Of a stretch of DNA of 39,846 nucleotides, positions 16,972 to 25,567 are shown piece by piece. Where the stretch lies: NCBI GenBank assembly GCA_044221135.1, contig JBGAPT010000016.1, forward strand, positions 1 to 39,846. Direction: 5' to 3'. Each line of letters opens with the position of its first letter. The first letter of the stretch is position 1. Position numbers and translations under genes: made by a program. The stretch is from UBA4722 sp044221135 (GTDB lineage Bacteria > Pseudomonadota > Gammaproteobacteria > DSM-16500). The notes under the pieces were generated by a model. That model saw only the letters and a list, made by a program, of their open reading frames with translations. It was not told the origin of the DNA and searched no databases.

Positions 16972-17925
16972 TTATTTTTTAGAGTTCAAATAACGTTTTT
17001 CCAACCAATTTTTTGCAGCATCTATAATATTCTCGTCCAGCAAAGCTACTTTAATAAGCTCATTTTTAGGCGTTTGCTCGTCACCATACATTTCTATGAG
17101 TAACTCATTCCATTGTGTTAATACTTCATTTTCGGGATGTGTTCCTATTTGATTAAGTATTTTATAAATACGATCTCGACAATAGGCATCCATTGCCTTA
17201 TCTAACCACTCAACACCTTCAAACGATAAGCCATGATAATCTTTTGCATGACCTTCCTTGAATCCTTTTTCCCAAATGGACGTGCGAAGCGCTGCATATT
17301 TTTTTCCATATGTTTTATTGACCCAATCTAGACAGCGTTTGCCTAAAACAATGCCTTTTTCCTCCATTGGATTTAGCTTTAATGCAGCATGCACTTCACT
17401 TACAATATCCATCCACGCTTTTATTGACGCTTCTTTTTCTTGTTCAGAAAAACGGTCTTTCAGACCTTTTTCGAACTCTGCATATTGTTTTATTTCTTCC
17501 GCTGTTAAAACTTGTTTAACCCAAGCATTTTCAATAGTTTCTGTCATACGATAGACCTCAATTAATTGAATAATAGTTTCCCATGGAACGGAATCGCTGC
17601 TGCAGTTTGAAAGAATATCTTTCAATGTATTGCTGGCTTCTAAAAAAGTTTTCGCTTTTTTCTCTAATAGCATAGATTGCATGGCAAATTTTTCTTTGAA
17701 ATCATCTTTGCCTGATAACAATTTTTTTATTTGAGAAAGCTCAAACCCAAAAAACTTAAGCGCAACAATCTGCTGCAATTTTAGCAAGTCCTCTTCAGAG
17801 TACAGCCTATAGTTGTTAGATAAGCGAATAGAAGGTTTCAGCAAATCGATACGATCATAATGATGTAATGTTTGCGTTGAAACATCGGTTAATTTTGCAA
17901 TTTCTTTCACGTACCATTGAGCCAT
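16972..17925 (-). CDS. MerR-family regulator with TipA-like effector domain
   Basis: A 317-aa regulator. Residues 1-75 are the MerR winged helix-turn-helix (WYVKEIAKLTDVSTQTLHHYD, then NNYRLYSEEDLLKLQQI), followed by the dimerisation helix. Residues about 130-260 match the TipAS/antibiotic-recognition type (WVKQVLTAEEIKQYAEFEKG and a later acid/His-containing helix bundle), which in TipA binds thiopeptides. The ATG has AGGAGA. The C-terminal extension to 317 aa is longer than TipA, which is about 250 aa. Its own promoter (17946-17976) has the MerR-type architecture, so autoregulation is likely. No obvious target gene sits next to it. The ligand is unknown. Confidence 0.92.
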   Translation of the reverse strand: MAQWYVKEIAKLTDVSTQTLHHYDRIDLLKPSIRLSNNYRLYSEEDLLKLQQIVALKFFGFELSQIKKLLSGKDDFKEKFAMQSMLLEKKAKTFLEASNTLKDILSNCSSDSVPWETIIQLIEVYRMTETIENAWVKQVLTAEEIKQYAEFEKGLKDRFSEQEKEASIKAWMDIVSEVHAALKLNPMEEKGIVLGKRCLDWVNKTYGKKYAALRTSIWEKGFKEGHAKDYHGLSFEGVEWLDKAMDAYCRDRIYKILNQIGTHPENEVLTQWNELLIEMYGDEQTPKNELIKVALLDENIIDAAKNWLEKRYLNSKK

Positions 17926-17945
17926 AGACTATCTCCTGGGAAAGC

Positions 17946-17976
17946 ACAATAAGGTATATAGTAACTATAAGGTCAA
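17946..17976 (-). promoter_or_regulatory. MerR-type promoter with 19-bp spacer and operator dyad
   Basis: On the minus strand TTGACC (17971-17976) and TATTGT (17946-17951) are separated by 19 bp, the overlong spacer typical of MerR-controlled promoters. The spacer carries the exact dyad TATAGT-T-ACTATA. It ends 20 bp before the start codon of the MerR-like gene. This strongly suggests autoregulation by DNA distortion. Confidence 0.8.
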
Positions 17977-18175
17977 GTATTTATTTTAGAAATAATTTAC
18001 TTTTATTATTGAAGCAATGAAAATATATGCTAAAAATAAATTATAATGGCATTTTTAGAAGGAGTGGGTCAATAAGTCGTTTAATAAACTTCCTGTCAAA
18101 TGGGAAATAACACGTTATTTTTTGGTTTTGACATTCTCTTATCCTCTAGCTTTAAACTACGAACTGGGATTTTGT

Positions 18176-18706
18176 TTATTCTCCAAAAGCTTCTATCACT
18201 GTGTTAACATCTTTTTCAATAGTTTTATTAATTTCTGAAACTTGATCTAAATAACCAACAGATTCAACAATCACACTCGCGACCTCTTCATAAAAAGCAT
18301 TCCGTTCGCGATGTTGTTTTTCCAAGAAACTCTTCATATCACTCATCGGAAGCGATGGAACACGCCCATTTTTCATACGACCCAGCTGAGTTTGAACAGA
18401 GACTTTCAAATAAACAACAAACTCAGAGGACAATACTGCTCGGCACTTCGCGCTTGATACAACACACTCTTCTAATAAAACAACGACATTTTCTTTCCCA
18501 ATACAGTAATAAATGATATCTTCTTGACAACGATTAAACGCTGCTTCACCTTGCTCGCCCAGAATATCTCGTGTATGTCGGCCAATATAACGTTCAATAC
18601 TGGGATTCGCATCGACGATTTGCCATCCTAATTTTTTAGCCAACGCTTCTGTAAATATAAATTTGCCTGCACCCATATGGCCAACGACGAAGATACGTTT
18701 TATCAT
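18176..18706 (-). CDS. Shikimate-kinase-like P-loop protein, probably not a functional AroK
   Basis: The 176-aa fold follows shikimate kinase: VGHMGAGKF at residues 8-16, then KKLGWQIVDANPSIERYIG, and ILGEQGEAAFNRCQEDII. Several key positions are altered. The P-loop ends GKF instead of GKS/GKT, the second Asp of the DxD substrate motif is replaced (VDANPSIE), the GGG motif is replaced by LLEEC, and the lid arginine region reads RVPSLP. ATP and shikimate binding are therefore doubtful. The ATG has AGGAG. It may be a diverged kinase with another substrate or a decaying duplicate; an intact aroK would be expected elsewhere. Confidence 0.75.
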   Translation of the reverse strand: MIKRIFVVGHMGAGKFIFTEALAKKLGWQIVDANPSIERYIGRHTRDILGEQGEAAFNRCQEDIIYYCIGKENVVVLLEECVVSSAKCRAVLSSEFVVYLKVSVQTQLGRMKNGRVPSLPMSDMKSFLEKQHRERNAFYEEVASVIVESVGYLDQVSEINKTIEKDVNTVIEAFGE

Positions 18707-18963
18707 TTCTTGATGCTCCTTTTTAGGTTATCAAGGAAGACCTGATAGATTATTATCTTCCTATTAATGTTTCATTTTACAGTGAGCAACATAATACTAC
18801 AAATGGATTAGACTAGAATGCCTATTATGTTAAATAAAAAAGCATAATGGATTTAATAATAGAATAACTTAATATAGACTTACATGATTGTAAGTCATTT
18901 GATTGTGGTGTTAGCAAAATGCAAGAATTATTTATCCGGAGAGTTGAATAGGCGAAACAGAAC

Positions 18964-19302
18964 ATGAAAGGATTTAATCGAGGTAAGGAAAGTATAAAAG
19001 AATTGGAGCCCGCGATCAAAATAAATAGCCATAGTGGGCTTATTTGTGCAATTCAAGAGGGAAATCTGAGTGCAGTCAAGTATCATCTAAGTAAGAATGA
19101 AAATGCAAACTTTATTGATGATATCAGTGGCTATCGGCCTATCTTGCTTGCTGCAGTATTAGGCCATCATTATATTGTTGACTATCTTTACAAAGATAAA
19201 AAAATTCACCTAAGAGCAATCATCATATCCACTCCTACGTATTTAAAAGGAGAGGGTGATGCAATATTCGGTATTAAAATAGCTACTATCAAGAAAGCTT
19301 GA
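18964..19302 (+). CDS. Short ankyrin-repeat protein, possibly 5' part of a split gene
   Basis: The 112-aa product contains two ankyrin-type repeats: SGLICAIQEGNLSAVKYHLS (residues 24-43), then a second starting with GYRPILLAAVLGHHYIVDYL. The ribosome site is poor (GGAGAG about 22 bases upstream). The reading frame stops at 19302 and the next ORF begins in another frame with a 4-bp overlap if its TTG is used. Either the two are translationally coupled or one longer ankyrin gene has suffered a frameshift near 19290. Ankyrin repeats in intracellular bacteria usually bind host proteins. Confidence 0.6.
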   Translation: MKGFNRGKESIKELEPAIKINSHSGLICAIQEGNLSAVKYHLSKNENANFIDDISGYRPILLAAVLGHHYIVDYLYKDKKIHLRAIIISTPTYLKGEGDAIFGIKIATIKKA

Positions 19303-19304
19303 GA

Positions 19305-20621
19305 ATGGCTAATTATACTGGAGATGTCATATTTGTAAGGCATTTTTTTATAGGAGGAAAATGGTTGATTGAAGTTCTGCGAGAATATAAAATTACATCC
19401 ATTGATCTCAAAACATATAATTATTTAATAAGGAAAAAAATACTAAAAATAGATTATTATATTCATGGCCCGGTACTGGAATTCTTGCTATGTACTCCGA
19501 TTAATACGCGCATATTATTAATGAGTGAATATTCGGATAATTTTCCCTTTTACAACGTTCTTCGGCTTAAAAAACTATTGGCTCGCAGAGTTTCCACTCT
19601 TCAGACAGGATTTCTCTCTGCTGATTTTTCATATAAAAACAAAGGAATATTATTTACTGACTCTCTTATCAAAATGGTCAAGCTTAAAGAAATAAATATT
19701 CGCGAGTATTATCGACAGATACATATTTCATGGCAAGAATTACCAAAAAATATAATCGAAACCCTTCTAGGTGGCTTATCTATTGAAGATTATTATTCAA
19801 CCACTGAACTATCAGTAGAATACAGTCATAATAGCGAAAATAATAAATTACTTTATCATTTAAATTCACATCTTCATTACTTGCGTGTGCATCAACTATA
19901 TATACAATATTCTATAAAAAATCAAGATGTCATTAGTATGGGTGGTGATATCAAAAATAAAAGAAATGCTCTTGAATTTATGATCCCGATCCTTGCTAAA
20001 AATGGGTTTAGTAAAATTTTCTATGTGGATTTAGACAATGAAAAAATGGAGTCTGTGTATAATGATAACCGTGATGGTAAATCATACCGCTTAATTCATG
20101 TTGATAAGATCACACACATGAAAATGATTGAATTACAAAAAATTTCTAGTGATCTTTCAGGAGTGACTGGCGATCAATCATTTAGTGAAGCACTATCCGC
20201 TAGTAAATTGATTGTTTATAATTGCATGGTATGGAAGAAAGAATTAGTACAACAATATATTGAAATTGTTTCGTCTATTGCTCAAGACGATAAAGTCACG
20301 GAATTGGCCATGCTGCTATTAGTGAGTAACGATGAGAAACAATATGCTAGATTGGGAGAATTGCTTAATGATAATATCATCATTAATAAATTAAAAAATT
20401 CTGCAAGTGAAATTTATAAAGCTTATAATCTTAATAATATCATATCAAAAAAAGTTATGAATGAACTTGAACTGGCTCGCATAGGCATAGTGGAAGATTA
20501 TATTTTGCTTGCCTTATTTTGGTTAAAAACCAAGTATAAACATCTGAAGGCTCTGTGTAACAATAACTTCTTTTTAACTTTAAAAAGGGCGCTGGAATGG
20601 GCATGTCGGCCCAAGTCTTGA
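19305..20621 (+). CDS. Orphan 438-aa protein downstream of the ankyrin ORF
   Basis: Family not recognised. The ATG at 19305 is chosen; a TTG at 19299 overlaps the previous stop. No strong ribosome site is seen, which fits coupling to, or fusion with, the ankyrin ORF. The protein is AT-codon-biased, mostly helical and rich in Lys, Asn, Ile and Leu, with weak helix-pair repeats (residues 5-90 and 330-400) that could be degenerate ankyrin units. It contains no signal peptide or catalytic motif I can identify. Its stop lies 115 bp before the left boundary of the integrated element. Confidence 0.6.
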   Translation: MANYTGDVIFVRHFFIGGKWLIEVLREYKITSIDLKTYNYLIRKKILKIDYYIHGPVLEFLLCTPINTRILLMSEYSDNFPFYNVLRLKKLLARRVSTLQTGFLSADFSYKNKGILFTDSLIKMVKLKEINIREYYRQIHISWQELPKNIIETLLGGLSIEDYYSTTELSVEYSHNSENNKLLYHLNSHLHYLRVHQLYIQYSIKNQDVISMGGDIKNKRNALEFMIPILAKNGFSKIFYVDLDNEKMESVYNDNRDGKSYRLIHVDKITHMKMIELQKISSDLSGVTGDQSFSEALSASKLIVYNCMVWKKELVQQYIEIVSSIAQDDKVTELAMLLLVSNDEKQYARLGELLNDNIIINKLKNSASEIYKAYNLNNIISKKVMNELELARIGIVEDYILLALFWLKTKYKHLKALCNNNFFLTLKRALEWACRPKS

Positions 20622-20735
20622 TTGTAAGGGTGTGCTGTTTCTTCCTTTTTAACCTATTTGGACTTTTTAATCTTAAGGGCATCTAAAGTTTGGGCAGACG
20701 GCGGAAGATGGGTTCTCTATGGATCAAAAAGATTC

Positions 20736-20783
20736 TACTGGCTCCCCGAACTGGACTCGAACCAGTGACCTAATGATTAACAG
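20736..20783 (-). repeat. attL: 3' half of tRNA-Asn
   Basis: The minus strand runs from the anticodon loop (CTGTTAATC, anticodon GTT) through the T arm (CACTGGTTCGAGTCCAGT) and acceptor strand to an encoded CCA. The 48 bp are identical to 30524-30571. The adjoining bases on the 5' side (TATAA) do not restore an anticodon stem, so this is an attachment scar, not a tRNA gene. Confidence 0.9.
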
Positions 20784-20905
20784 TTATAAAATATACCTTT
20801 CTAGTGTTTTCTACATCTTTCTATCAAATTCTTAAATCAATTTACTTTCAGTGCGTTACATATTATTATTCGCTCTAATTTCTTCTAATGAGCTCTCTAC
20901 AGTCT

Positions 20906-20929
20906 TTCTACATTGATTCTACATGGGAA
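20906..20929 (+). repeat. 24-bp direct repeat, likely integrase arm site
   Basis: TTCTACATTGATTCTACATG followed by GGAA, matched at 23 of 24 positions at 30462-30485. It contains two TTCTACAT units 12 bp apart. It lies between attL and the integrase start, the expected position of arm-type binding sites or an integrase-controlled promoter. Confidence 0.6.
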
Positions 20930-20940
20930 CGGGGTAATAA

Positions 20941-22182
20941 GTGAAGTTAACAAAAGCATTCGTTGATAAGGCCGATGCGCCGACTGATAAAGATCAGGCA
21001 TTTTACCGTGATGATCAGCTAAAGGGCTTTGCGTTGCGTGTGACATCCACAGGCATGAAAAGCTTTGTGGTTGAGAAAAGTATAGGCAACAAGGTACGTC
21101 GCATGACGTTGGGTAAGTATGGGGCATTGACAGTCGAGCAGGCGCGGAAGGAAGCGCAGAAGATCATCGGGCAGATAGCCACAGGGGTTGATCCGCTTGC
21201 TCAGAAGCGTGAAGCGAAAATGAATGCTGTTACTTTAAATCAGGTGTTCACTGATTATATGGAGGCACGCAAGTCTCTAAAACATAACACCTTGTACAAT
21301 TATAAACGGGTCTTGGCAGTTGGTTTCGCTAATTGGGGTAATAAGCCGCTTATTTCCATCACCAAGGACAAAGTAACAAGGCATCATATGGCTCTTGGTA
21401 AAGAGCATGGCGAGGCGTATGCCAATTTAGCGATGCGCCTACTACGCGCTATTTTTAATTTTGCTGCTGGGCAATATGAAGATGCACAAGGTAAATCTTT
21501 AGTGACTGAGAATCCGGTAAAGCGGTTATCACAAACCCGCGCTTGGTATCGTATTGAGCGGCGCCAGAGTTTTATCAAGTCGCATGAGTTACCTGCCTGG
21601 CATAAGGGCGTTCAGCAGTTACAAAATGAAGTGTTGCGTGATTACTTATTGGTAGTGTTGTTTACTGGTTTGCGCCGCCAAGAAGCAGCTACCCTGAAGT
21701 GGATACAGGTAGATTTAGTAGCGAGAACGCTTACAGTAATTGACACAAAAAATCATGAGCCTCATACTTTGGCTCTCTCAGATTATCTTTGTTCACTTCT
21801 CCAATCCCGCAAGCAAGCCTCAGCCAGTGAGTATGTATTTCCTGGCACGGGTGCTGGTGGGTTCATTATTGAGCCACGTAAACAAATGGCTCATGTCACT
21901 AAGATGTCAGGCATTCAGTTCACCGTTCATGACCTGCGCCGCACGTTCATAACGGTTGCTGAGAGCGTAGATATTCCCGCTTATGCGTTGAAAAGACTGC
22001 TTAACCATAAAACGAACGGCGATGTTACCGCAGGATATATCGTTGCTGATGTTGAGAGATTGCGTAAGCCTATGCAGCAAATAACCGATTATTTATTGAA
22101 GTGTATGGGAGCGCAGAAATCTGCTCAGGTGGTAACGATTCAACAAATAAAAGAAGGAGAGAGTTATGAAGAAACAGCTTAA
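20941..22182 (+). CDS. int: Tyrosine integrase of the element (P4 type, DUF4102)
   Basis: Catalyses site-specific integration and excision at the tRNA-Asn repeat. The 413-aa protein has an N-terminal DUF4102 arm-binding domain (LTKAFVDKADAP to about residue 85, with LGKYGALTVEQARKEA), a core-binding domain, and the C-terminal catalytic domain. Catalytic residues are visible as TGLRRQEA (first Arg), HDLRRTF (His and second Arg), LLNHK, and the tyrosine in TAGYIVADVE. It starts with GTG 157 bp from attL. Its last 17 bases overlap the next gene. It appears intact and likely active. Confidence 0.96.
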   Translation: MKLTKAFVDKADAPTDKDQAFYRDDQLKGFALRVTSTGMKSFVVEKSIGNKVRRMTLGKYGALTVEQARKEAQKIIGQIATGVDPLAQKREAKMNAVTLNQVFTDYMEARKSLKHNTLYNYKRVLAVGFANWGNKPLISITKDKVTRHHMALGKEHGEAYANLAMRLLRAIFNFAAGQYEDAQGKSLVTENPVKRLSQTRAWYRIERRQSFIKSHELPAWHKGVQQLQNEVLRDYLLVVLFTGLRRQEAATLKWIQVDLVARTLTVIDTKNHEPHTLALSDYLCSLLQSRKQASASEYVFPGTGAGGFIIEPRKQMAHVTKMSGIQFTVHDLRRTFITVAESVDIPAYALKRLLNHKTNGDVTAGYIVADVERLRKPMQQITDYLLKCMGAQKSAQVVTIQQIKEGESYEETA

Positions 22183-23227
22183 GAAAATAGAAGACTCATT
22201 GCGTTTGGATAAAAATTATAAGGATTTTCTGAGCGGTATAAAAGACCGTTTAAGAACAGCCCAGATACGCGCAGCGCTGGCGGCAAATAGCGAGCTTATT
22301 AAATTTTATTGGCAGCTTGGCGCTGATTTAATCGAGAAGCAAAAAGCCTATAAGTGGGGCGAGCATTTTTTAGAGCAGTTTTCTCATGATATGAGGCAAG
22401 CTTTCCCTGAAATGCAGGGATTTTCTAAACGAAATCTTGAGCATATGCGCCGTTTTGCTTCCTTTTACCCGAACCTGAACTTTGCGAAACAGCCTGTTTC
22501 GCAATTACCATGGGGGCATATTGTTCGTTTAATGCAGATGATCAAAGATGACTTACAAAGAGAGTGGTATGCGCAACAGACTGTTAAGAATGGCTGGTCA
22601 CGCACCATACTGGAAATGCAGATTGAAAGCGGATTGTATGAACGCCAAGGGATTTCTGGGAAAAAAATATCAAACTACAATCAGCACTTGCCAGCGGCGC
22701 AATCTGATTTAGCGAATGAGATATTGAAAGACCCGTATAATTTTGATTTTCTTACCATTAGCGATGAAGCGCATGAGCGCGAAATTGAAAATGCATTAGT
22801 CACTCACGTACGAGATTTTCTTATTGAGCTTGGCCAAGGTTTTGCATTTGTTGGTTCACAAGTTCCCTTAACATTTGATGATCAAGAATTTTTTATTGAT
22901 CTTCTTTTCTATCATTTACATTTACGTTGTTTTGTTGTTGTTGAGCTGAAGGCAGGTAAATTTAAACCGGAACATACAGGACAATTGGGATTTTATCTTG
23001 TAGCAGTTGATGATTTGATGAAAAAAGAAAATGATAATCCAACAATCGGTATTTTGCTGTGTAAATCAAAAAGCAAATTTGTTGCTGAATATGCTTTGCG
23101 AAGTATGAAAGCACCTATTGGAATTTCTGAATATACCTTATCTAAGGCTCTACCTAAAGAATTTAAAACAAGTTTGCCTACAGTTGAGCAAATTGAGGCA
23201 GAGCTTAATCAAATTGATGTTAAATAA
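22166..23227 (+). CDS. DUF1016 / YhcG-type PD-(D/E)XK nuclease-domain protein
   Basis: The 353-aa protein has the two-part DUF1016 layout: an N-terminal helical domain (YWQLGADLIEKQ, then FSKRNLEHMRRFASFYP) and a C-terminal PD-(D/E)XK fold with FIDLLFYH and VVVELKAG giving the Asp and Glu-x-Lys of the active site. HTGQLGFYLVAVDD and NPTIGILLCK are also family hallmarks. The ATG has AGGAGAGAG and overlaps the integrase by 17 bp, so the two are co-translated. Members are widespread on mobile elements with a poorly known DNA-processing or defence role. Confidence 0.93.
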   Translation: MKKQLKKIEDSLRLDKNYKDFLSGIKDRLRTAQIRAALAANSELIKFYWQLGADLIEKQKAYKWGEHFLEQFSHDMRQAFPEMQGFSKRNLEHMRRFASFYPNLNFAKQPVSQLPWGHIVRLMQMIKDDLQREWYAQQTVKNGWSRTILEMQIESGLYERQGISGKKISNYNQHLPAAQSDLANEILKDPYNFDFLTISDEAHEREIENALVTHVRDFLIELGQGFAFVGSQVPLTFDDQEFFIDLLFYHLHLRCFVVVELKAGKFKPEHTGQLGFYLVAVDDLMKKENDNPTIGILLCKSKSKFVAEYALRSMKAPIGISEYTLSKALPKEFKTSLPTVEQIEAELNQIDVK

Positions 23228-23254
23228 TCTGTAATTATTAGAGATGAGATTAGT

Positions 23255-24082
23255 ATGCAAAAAACCCAGCCTCACAAGACGAATAGAACCGTTACTTATA
23301 GGGACAAAACAAATTTTACAGTACGTACTGGCACTGATATTTTTTATGGGGAATTTTTTCAAAAAGAAGATGTTCATAAAATAATAAGTTCAGTATTTAA
23401 AAATGATCAGCCAATCGAAGCCGAAAATTTTCGTGAGATACTGAATAATGTTACTTCATTTTCGTCAATAGTTGGACGTGTCAAATTAAAACCTGGTAAA
23501 TCTGATAAAAAAGACCTAGTTAGGAGGATTTGTAAGATAGCTGAGAAGTTAGTGAGTCATCTAGATATTCTAACAAATCGGTATGCGTATGAAACATATA
23601 AACATATTTCGCTTGTTATTCAAGAAGAGCGTCAATGGAAAGAGATTAATACTTACGAATTCTTATCAAGATTAAAAAAAGACCTTCTTTATCTTGTAAA
23701 TATACGCAATGTTGCTATGGAAAGAATAGAGAAGGATGGTGGTAAAAAACCTGGAAATAATTCCAAAGATGCAGTTCCAAGTTTGATATATCAGTTGGTT
23801 GATGTATATAAAAAACTGACCGGTAAAAATGCTAGAGAAAATTTTCAACAAGATCCTGCAAGGGAGCCTCCATTTAAGGGGCAATTTTATGATTTTGTGT
23901 GTTGTGTTTTTGAAATTATTAACGCAAATTACCAGGTTCGATATCCAGATATAAAAACTCCTAACCCTTTTGAGATTAAGTCCAAGAATAAGAATGATGA
24001 AGAGTCTCATTCACTGGGAAAATATGTTTTAAAAGTATTTAAGATGATAAAAAATAGCAAGAATAAACGCATCGAAGAATGA
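23255..24082 (+). CDS. Orphan 275-aa protein in the element
   Basis: Family not recognised. It is soluble and charged, with a beta-rich N-terminal 50 residues and a helical middle (about 90-220) rich in Lys/Asn. It starts 27 bp after the DUF1016 gene with a weak ribosome site, so it probably belongs to the same transcript. Its AT content is higher than that of the integrase, which suggests separate acquisition. The position between the integrase unit and the replication module is a usual place for satellite cargo such as defence genes. That is position-based inference only. Confidence 0.7.
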   Translation: MQKTQPHKTNRTVTYRDKTNFTVRTGTDIFYGEFFQKEDVHKIISSVFKNDQPIEAENFREILNNVTSFSSIVGRVKLKPGKSDKKDLVRRICKIAEKLVSHLDILTNRYAYETYKHISLVIQEERQWKEINTYEFLSRLKKDLLYLVNIRNVAMERIEKDGGKKPGNNSKDAVPSLIYQLVDVYKKLTGKNARENFQQDPAREPPFKGQFYDFVCCVFEIINANYQVRYPDIKTPNPFEIKSKNKNDEESHSLGKYVLKVFKMIKNSKNKRIEE

Positions 24083-24095
24083 TATCAATTGCATG

Positions 24096-24135
24096 AAGCC
24101 AAGTTATTAGTTTTTTTAAAGCGGTAACTTGGCTT
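24096..24135. promoter_or_regulatory. 11-bp perfect inverted repeat ahead of the replication module
   Basis: AAGCCAAGTTA (24096-24106) and TAACTTGGCTT (24125-24135) are exact inverted copies with an 18-base spacer. There is no T-run on the plus strand after the second arm. It could terminate the preceding transcript or act as an operator for the AlpA-like gene that starts 67 bp downstream. Confidence 0.5.
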
Positions 24136-24201
24136 GTACACATTTATTCGATTTCTTTAGATTTCTCTCTATCCTGATCTCATTTTTACGAGGGAAATCT
24201 T

Positions 24202-24501
24202 ATGAATACTCTTGAAACACGCGTTAAACGCAGAAAACCCAGGAAGTCAGAAGCCGAATTGGTGCAAATTTTTTGGAACGCTCCAATGGAAGCTTTTTTT
24301 GGGCAAGAAACGATAGCCCCTGTCATTAACAGTTCAACAAAAACCTTGGAATGCGATAGATGGCGGCGACGTGGTATCCCCTTTCGAAAAACAATAACCG
24401 GAAGAGTGCTGTACCGTAAGTCTGATGTAGTGGTCTGGCTGGAAGGGCATCCGTTAGTCAATAGCACCAGTGAATATACACAGGAGGTGCGCCATGGCTG
24501 A
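24202..24501 (+). CDS. AlpA-like helix-turn-helix regulator
   Basis: A 99-aa DNA-binding protein. Residues about 38-80 (TIAPVINSSTKTLECDRWRR, then a short wing with GRVLYRKSDVVVWLEG) match the MerR-like helix-turn-helix of AlpA/excisionase proteins. Such proteins often activate integrase or bend DNA for excision. The ATG has GAGGG at a good distance. Its last eight bases overlap the start of the primase gene, so it leads the replication operon. Confidence 0.8.
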   Translation: MNTLETRVKRRKPRKSEAELVQIFWNAPMEAFFGQETIAPVINSSTKTLECDRWRRRGIPFRKTITGRVLYRKSDVVVWLEGHPLVNSTSEYTQEVRHG

Positions 24502-25567
24502 CTCTTGTTATCAGGCGCCGCTGGAAACGACGCCCAATTCAAAATACACAGAATATAATATTACAGCTAATTTAATTCTTAATAAAGCTCAAGGTCGGTG
24601 GGTAGGTGTTTTAGAATCATTAGGCATCAATGCGGCCTATCTTAAAAATAAGCATGGTTCCTGTCCTGCTTGCGGCGGAAAAGATCGTTTTAGGTTTGAT
24701 GATAAAGGGCGAGGAAGTTTTTTTTGTAATCGCTGTGGTGCTGGCGATGGGATTAAATTACTTCAGATTTGTTACAGATGGAATTTTGTATATACGCTCC
24801 AAATGATTGCCCGAGTATTAGGTATGCGGTCAGAGCAGCATTCTGTATCTAGTCCTAAACATATTAGCTATTACCTTGCTAGCGTTTTAGATAAGAATTA
24901 TCCGTCTCAATCACCTAAAAATAATCTCTACAATCGACGTAAATCTTTGAACGCTGTTTGGCAAGGTGCAAGACCTGTGACTCATGGCGATTCAGTAGAT
25001 TGCTACTTGAAGGCGCGAGGCATTGAGTTAAATACCTTTCCTTCAGTATTACGTTTTCACCCCCAGTTACCATACTACAATGAAGATCATTTTTTGGTGG
25101 GTAAGTTTCCAGCGATGATTGCTGTAGTGCAGAATGCAAATAACCACGGTGTTACAATTCATCGTACTTATTTAGGCAATTCCTGTAAAGCTAACGTACC
25201 ACAACCTAAAAAACTTATGTCTCCAATTACGCCAGGGGCATCATTGGGTGCAGCGATTAAATTGAATGAGCCTATTGGGGGCAAGCTTGGGTTAGCAGAA
25301 GGAGTTGAGACAGCGTTGGCTTTTAATATAGCAACTGAGCTTCCAACTTGGGCAACGGTCAGTGCAGTAGGTATGGAAAAAGTTGTTTTGCCTTCGTCTG
25401 TTGTAGAGGTGACCATCGCTGTTGATAATGATGAATCGGGTCGTGGTCAAGAAGCTGCTGCAAAGTTAACTAAAAGGCTACTTTCCGAAGGTCGCAGGGT
25501 AAAACGTGTAATTTCTCCAAAGGTTGGACAAGATTTTAATGACCTCTTATTGGAGGCAATTTTATGA
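24494..25567 (+). CDS. Zinc-ribbon/Toprim primase
   Basis: Likely makes primers for replication of the element. Residues 42-70 form a primase zinc ribbon with two Cys pairs, CPACGGKDRFRF and FFCNRCGAGDG. The C-terminal 120 residues are a Toprim domain: GLAEGVETALAF carries the catalytic Glu and VTIAVDNDESGRG the DxD. The helicase domain of P4 alpha is absent, but a separate ATPase is encoded next. I chose the ATG with AGGAGG six bases upstream; an ATG-less extension of eight codons is open. It overlaps both neighbours (8 bp and 4 bp), giving tight coupling. Confidence 0.93.
   Translation: MADSCYQAPLETTPNSKYTEYNITANLILNKAQGRWVGVLESLGINAAYLKNKHGSCPACGGKDRFRFDDKGRGSFFCNRCGAGDGIKLLQICYRWNFVYTLQMIARVLGMRSEQHSVSSPKHISYYLASVLDKNYPSQSPKNNLYNRRKSLNAVWQGARPVTHGDSVDCYLKARGIELNTFPSVLRFHPQLPYYNEDHFLVGKFPAMIAVVQNANNHGVTIHRTYLGNSCKANVPQPKKLMSPITPGASLGAAIKLNEPIGGKLGLAEGVETALAFNIATELPTWATVSAVGMEKVVLPSSVVEVTIAVDNDESGRGQEAAAKLTKRLLSEGRRVKRVISPKVGQDFNDLLLEAIL

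Noticed and set aside
16882..17103. Plus-strand ORF right after the gap
   Set aside because: Overlaps the 3' end of the MerR-type gene, is AT-driven and has no ribosome site.
18057..18175. Possible gene fragment on the plus strand with a hydrophobic stretch before the shikimate-kinase-like gene
   Set aside because: Only about 40 codons, no start with a usable frame, no family match.
20736..20783. Functional tRNA-Asn gene
   Set aside because: Only the 3' half is present; the anticodon stem and D arm cannot be formed from adjacent bases. The same holds at 30524-30571.
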